Assembly (NCBI GenBank): GCA_958299035.1
Contig: CATQJL010000112.1
Span: forward strand, 47,760,941-47,824,940
Origin: Cylicocyclus nassatus
Lineage: Eukaryota > Nematoda > Chromadorea > Rhabditida > Strongylidae
Length of the DNA: 64,000 bases
Direction of reading: 5' to 3'
The notes under the pieces were generated by a model. It saw nothing but the letters and a program-made list of their open reading frames with translations. It made no database searches and was not told where the DNA came from. Made by a program: the position numbers and the translations under genes. Of the stretch, positions 59,196 to 64,000 are shown piece after piece. Every line of letters begins with the position of its first letter. Positions within the stretch are counted from its first letter, which is position 1.

Positions 59196-59666
59196 ATATG
59201 AGATAGATTAGCATTGATCACAACGTTTCTCAAGGTGGCAAAAGCAGTCTCCATAAAATTTGCATTTGAAAATTTGGCTTGACACAAATCTGTCAACTCT
59301 AGAAAACAAGTTTTCCTTCTCTTCAGATAAACAAGAAAACTGAATAAGGGACACAGTTGATAGGAAATCGTTGAGAAAGAAAAGGCAAAAGAAGAGCGAT
59401 AACAAAACCCGACACGAAAAAAAGACATGTGCCGAAGTTTTCGAAATTTTTAAAGTTGAAACTCGCGTGCTGCTAGACGAGAGTGAAAGAGTTCTGATAT
59501 GCGCAAGTTTCGAGCCCGGTTGGTGTGGCTTTGCCACCATGACTGCTTTGCAAATTGTGAAGCCACGTCGCCCTATTTTGCCACCACGACTGATACCATG
59601 AGACCATGATACCGCATAGCACGGGTGCTTTGTATGTACTTTATTGCTAATGCTATGGAATTTTGG

Positions 59667-62600
59667 TTACGAAGAGTGGCCCTTTGGTACATTGCTTGCC
59701 AGTACTTCACCAAGTATTTCCGGACTCTGTGCGATCAGTGGCATTTGAAGCGACGCACCTCCATCAATGACCAGATTATGACCGACGATGTAGCCTGACC
59801 TTTTCCTAAATTCACTTATTTTGCGAGGGAAATGCCATAGGCACTGGAAGCAAGTGCAAGTCTAAACATACCTATCCGCAAGGAAAAGTATAGATTCCGC
59901 GATATCTTCGGGTGATCCAATGCGTTGACATGGGATAAGCGTTGGTTTTGCCGTCAAAGCTTCTTGGCACTAAGAAGTCGCTATTGAACATCCAGTCTTT
60001 ACTGCTAAACACTGCTCACCTTCTTGACAATCTCTTCGGGAAACCCATGTTTCTGCATGATGTTCGTCGCAACAGAGCCTGGGCTAAAACGACACTTCAA
60101 ACTTTCGGATCCAACATTAATTTTGGTACCTGACGGCATTCACTCGGACTCCTTTAGTGATGTAATAAAGCGCAAGATTTCTTGTAAGTTGATCTTGAGC
60201 AGCCTTTGCCGTACCGTAAAAGGGACCAATCAAACCCTGCAAAGAAGTGAAGCAATTGCAAGACTTGAGATGCCAACTCACAGCTCCGTTCGGCAGTCCC
60301 GCAATGCTGCTAACATTCACGATTTCGCCTTTTGTCTTGATAAGGTGTGGGAAAGCCAGTTGGCAAAGCCGTAGTATACTGAATCCAGTGCTCAGAGTTT
60401 TTACATAGCGTTTTCATAAAGAATAAAAACCTTTTCGTATTCAGTTCCCAAGCGTAGTCGAAATTACCCAAATCACCTTCAAGCTCGCTACCTTCGTAAG
60501 TGCTCTCGGACGATGTACCACCAGCATTGTTCACCTAAAAAAATTGAATCAGTGTGCTTAATAAAAAGTTTGGAGAGATGCTACCGAATCTTTTCTTCCG
60601 AATTTTTCTCAACATCACACCTTTACTTTTTATAAATCATATGTCCTCTAAAAGAACAAATTGAATGTCTCGAAAAAAAAACTTTTTACGAATGTTCATT
60701 TTTTCCAATCCTAAAAGAATTGCTAGGAACGTGTACACGCTAACCAAAACATCTAAGCGTCCAAAGTTCTCCACTGTTTGTTCGATTGTTTTCTTCATAA
60801 CTTCATCCTCACGCAGATCGCCTTTGACAAGAAGGACTTTCGCTTCTTTTTTGCCATTCTCAGCCAGAACGAGACGTTTAGACTCCTGCAATGCTTGATA
60901 TGGAGTTTACTAAAAATGGGAAATTTCGCTCTTTCAACTAAATGACCATAAAATCTGCACATTGATGTGCTATGAAGAGTAGGAGACATATCTAATGGGA
61001 TGGCACTAGTTCTGCAGCACCATTTCCAAAATTCAAAACTTTTTGGCTTTATATCCGACATGCCTGCATAAGTTTATGCTGATTGCACAATTCCATAAAA
61101 AGTTGTGGATTGAAAAATGTCAGAGAACCAAATTTGCTGTTACTGTCTGCTCAAAGAACATAACTTCTTATAGGATAGACAATCCGCACAAACTTCACTC
61201 AGTCAAAGAGAACTGGTAACAAAATCGATGAAATTGGCTGCTCCGACTTTTTATTTGCAGGTTTCCGAATTTACGCAAACACAAAAAAATGAAATTTGTG
61301 TGATTTTCTCTTACCGCTTCTATCTCTACAGAGTATCTCATCAAAAGCACTTAAGAAAATTGAAGAGGCCTGTGAGCAGCGTAATCTTGGAAGAAGTTCT
61401 GATTTCAAACCTAGAGCAAGAAATTCACGCATCTCAGTTACGGCAAGATTTATTTCAGCCGACCATAGATTCTTAAGATATCCTCGCTAGGAAAGGATAC
61501 TTGATGACTATGGCTATTCAGAATAAGATTTTCTTAGAAAAAATCACAATTTCTATCAGATTTGTTGATAGCAAGGACAGAGTTGGAATCAGCGTTTCCT
61601 TCGTAGTAGTGCAATTTTTTCTTGGAAAAATAACCATAGTTCGAACCAGTTATGTAGCACATATGGGGAACATTTTTTGAAATGACATTCAAAGGCGAAT
61701 TTATCAATATAGATTCTGTTACGAATGGTCACAATTAATTGTAAGATGCATCCCAAAACCCTGATTCCAACTCTTTCCTCGCTATCAACATTTCTGATAG
61801 AAGTTAAATTTTCTGAGATTTATGTACTTTTGAATAGCTGAACATTAGTTTAGTATAGCTTATCTCTGATGCTACTAAAGAAAATTATAAACAAATGACG
61901 TTGTATTTACATTGATCAACTCACATTTAGCTGTTAAAAATAGAAAAAATCTCATGTATTTACATTGATCAACTCACATTTAGCTGTTAAAAATAGAAAA
62001 AATCTCTAATGATGATTTTGACCTTTCATAGTAGTGCAATTCTTTCCTGGAAAAATAACCATAATTCGAACCAATTATCGTTTCTCACATATGGGGACAG
62101 TCTTTAAAATAACATTCAAAGGCGCATTTATCAATATAGATTCTGTTACGAATGGCCACGGTCACAAAGTACGTTTTCTCTGTAAGTCTGTAGGCTACCG
62201 AAGTCGCTGTATAACAATGTCATCCCGTATGGAAGGCTCCTGACAGTTGAGTCGTTGTACATAGTCATACATACATACAGTTGTTTTCAATACGTATTGG
62301 TTTTTTCTACCGTATGCCTTCCAGCCTCAACATGACATGGACTGGTGTGGATTGGTGTGGATTGGTATGGATTGGTGAGGCGCCGCATCGCTTCGGGTTT
62401 GCGCCGCGTTGCTTTTCTCGGCGGCGCCGCACCAATCCACACCAATCTACGTCATGTTGAGGCTGGAAGGCATACGGTAGAAGAAACCAATACGTATTGA
62501 AAACGAGTGTACCTACTGAGGACGTTTCAGGTTACGCCCGAGTATGGCAGACCATTGAAATGACCAGTCACAAGCACCGAGGTCAGACTTAGAGCAGGAA

Positions 62601-64000
62601 GGTAAAGGCATCAAAAAATCATCTTTGAAGAGTCTTTAAAGCAGATAAGAATAAGTAGAGTTTCAGAATGCACAACTTTGTAGTATTTACGCAACTGTGG
62701 GTGTAGCCCAGAGTCCACACCCTCGCGTCTCGGAGAATGAGTGCTTTTTTGTTTTAAAGATGTGGGATCTGCAAGCTTACTTCTAGGGTTGCCTCGTCGC
62801 GACCACAAAGAGTAACCATAGCACCTTCGCGCGCAAACAGTCGTGCCGTGGCTCTTCCTATTCCATTTGAAGAACCTGAGAGGCACAAAATGCTTTTTAT
62901 TTAATGATCCTTATCTATTCTTTATATTTTTATTTTGTAACGTACGCTAAGCGAACATGAACTACTACAAATTGGGGGAATTTGAAGTACATCAGGTATC
63001 GCGGACAATTTCTGTTACACGTTTTTTGTGAGATGTCGAAAAATTTCGATGTTCGAATCTTCTGCTCCATATATAGGGCACGACAAGGCATAGTACGACC
63101 GATGCTGCAAATGCACAAATAGCCAGCAAGTTTACGACAACTTTGTAAACACGCTTAATTGTCCTCTTTCTTTGATTTTTCACTGCGTCTAATCGTGTTT
63201 TTCCTCTCCTATAATTTTCAGAAATATTGCCTCCTTCATGGCAGCACTTTGGTGCCGCTAGCACGTGAAAAAAGAGGGCTGAAAAATAGTTTAAAAAATC
63301 AAAGATTTGTCGTTTTTTTTGTGTGCATTGTGTAGGATTTCATAGTAGGAATTAGAAATAATTTCTGTGAGTTTTGAAAAATTGTCCTACATGCTGAGAT
63401 GCGAATGTGTGCTGACATGGGCACCATGTATGTACATAGCTCATGTGAAGCGGACATCACTATACCATCTCTCCCTATATTCGCTGAAAACTATAGGCCA
63501 TATGTACCCTGCCCGATTACCACATCGCCCTCTCTCTGGTTTCTTGGAAGAAAGCCAGCCCGTTGACAAAAATGTCCATAAAACGTGCTTCCACCAATAA
63601 ACCACGGATCTTATAGTACTATTCTATATATTATGATATTATAATACTAGTATTATATCTTGTAGTTGGGCGGACCCCGTCAACAATCTTTGAACATAAG
63701 AATTTTTGAAAGTTCCTTAGAAAAAGTGTAATAGTAATCATCCGCTGACCTGTAATACAATGCCACTTTCATTTTTCACGAAAACACGGGAATGGAAATG
63801 AAGTGACACCTCTACACTTTTTGTAAATCTCCACAACCTTCATTTTCAATTTTTTGGACTTTCGCAAAAAATTTTATAGTTTTCCAAATACGTATAAGAT
63901 GAATGTTCTTACATGCGTGTTACGGTATTCTATCCAGACAATTACTGTAGAAAACATATGTGACTTACCTGTAACTATAACGACTCGCCCATCAAATTGA
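59667..64000 (-). CDS. Short-chain dehydrogenase/reductase (5' end outside window)
   Basis: Nine minus-strand exons: 64000-63969 (partial), 62875-62781, 60885-60745, 60534-60431, 60378-60282, 60236-60130, 60083-60020, 59969-59872 and 59805-59667 (TAA). All phases agree, giving 291 residues after the cut; only a few N-terminal residues should be missing. Classical SDRs are NAD(P)-dependent oxidoreductases with a Rossmann fold. Motifs in order: FDGRVVIVTGSSNGIGRATA (TGxxxGIG cofactor loop), GDLREDEV, LDVLVNNAGG (NNAG), GEIVNVSSIAG (catalytic Ser), YGTAKAAQDQLTRN (YxxxK), RVNAVSPGSVATN (PG motif), GSPEDIAESILFLAD, SGYIVGHNLVIDGG. All four catalytic positions (Asn, Ser, Tyr, Lys) appear present. 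It resembles the DHS proteins of Caenorhabditis; the substrate cannot be read from sequence. The extended C-terminal tail (to KGHSS) goes slightly beyond the usual DGG end. Introns range from 45 to 1,895 nt. Confidence 0.95.
61601..62162. repeat. Direct repeat pair and 53-bp tandem duplication in an SDR intron
   Basis: Segments 61601-61730 and 62027-62162 are diverged direct copies (both contain GTAGTGCAATT, GGAAAAATAACCATA and TCAATATAGATTCTGTTACG). Between them, 61902-62007 is two identical 53-bp units containing ATTGATCAACTCACATTTAG. Together with 62283-62504, they fill much of the 1.9-kb intron. Confidence 0.8.
62283..62504. mobile_element. 222-bp hairpin MITE in an SDR intron
   Basis: Ends GTTTTCAATACGTATTGG and CCAATACGTATTGAAAAC begin inverted arms of about 54 bp (through CCGTATGCCTTCCAGCCTCA). 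They enclose three TGTGGATTGG-type decamers and a GC-rich loop of GGCGCCGC motifs. Non-coding. Confidence 0.85.
62992..63264 (-). CDS. Possible small one-pass membrane ORF in an SDR intron
   Basis: A 90-residue frame with a basic N-terminal half (KNQRKRTIKRVYK) followed by one hydrophobic segment (VVVNLLAICAFAASVVLCLV) and a short tail. It lies in the first visible intron of the dehydrogenase gene, same strand. No family is recognised and there is no independent sign of expression; it may be chance. Confidence 0.15.
   Translation of the reverse strand: MLAAPKCCHEGGNISENYRRGKTRLDAVKNQRKRTIKRVYKVVVNLLAICAFAASVVLCLVVPYIWSRRFEHRNFSTSHKKRVTEIVRDT

Overview
The window looks like nuclear DNA of a parasitic nematode, most likely a strongylid (hookworm-like). 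Reasons: genes are split by many tiny introns (49-59 nt) mixed with long repeat-filled ones; introns follow GT/AG with TTTTAG or TTTCAG acceptors; two start codons follow directly on a TTTAG acceptor, as in spliced-leader trans-splicing; and the repeat load is RTE and CR1 LINEs, a mariner-like element and many hairpin MITEs. There are no bacterial features, CRISPR arrays, rRNA genes or recognisable tRNA genes. All calls come from reading the sequence and from remembered family features; no database search was run.

Left part (1-9.3 kb): repeats, a decayed beta'-COP (COPB2) WD40 gene at 3.25-4.4 kb, a small unrecognised set of exons ending in an Arg/Asp/Glu-rich tail at about 5.2 kb, a decayed small-peptide gene, and a CR1 LINE interrupted by a 626-bp inverted-repeat element. 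A gene-dense stretch follows: a complete six-exon ANP32 gene (10.26-11.33 kb) and a complete six-exon MBD2/3-type gene (12.44-16.02 kb). The latter keeps the NuRD-associated C-terminal coiled coil but has AT-hook sequence where the methyl-CpG-binding domain should be.

Middle (19.9-34.9 kb): a long plus-strand gene of the DUF288/STELLO glycosyltransferase-like family. I assembled 19 exons; the 17 downstream ones join with consistent codon phase. Its introns carry hairpins and a non-autonomous LTR element. From 35.5 to 59.2 kb the DNA is almost entirely mobile. A tandem duplication (unit A 36957-44603, unit B 44604-53662) carries a MITE, a palindromic satellite-like repeat, a mariner-like element, a decayed peptide gene and a CR1 element with a nested RTE. 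Unit B has the RTE at full length; unit A has the same insertion minus 1,414 bp of reverse transcriptase. To the right, a second RTE is broken by a MITE which is itself broken by a TA-flanked iteron-rich element (three nested insertions).

Right end (59.67-64.0 kb): a minus-strand classical short-chain dehydrogenase/reductase, intact except for the first few residues, which lie beyond the window. The host genes show no evident functional link: chromatin (ANP32, MBD2/3), vesicle coat (pseudogene), secretory-pathway glycosylation (DUF288) and small-molecule oxidoreduction (SDR).
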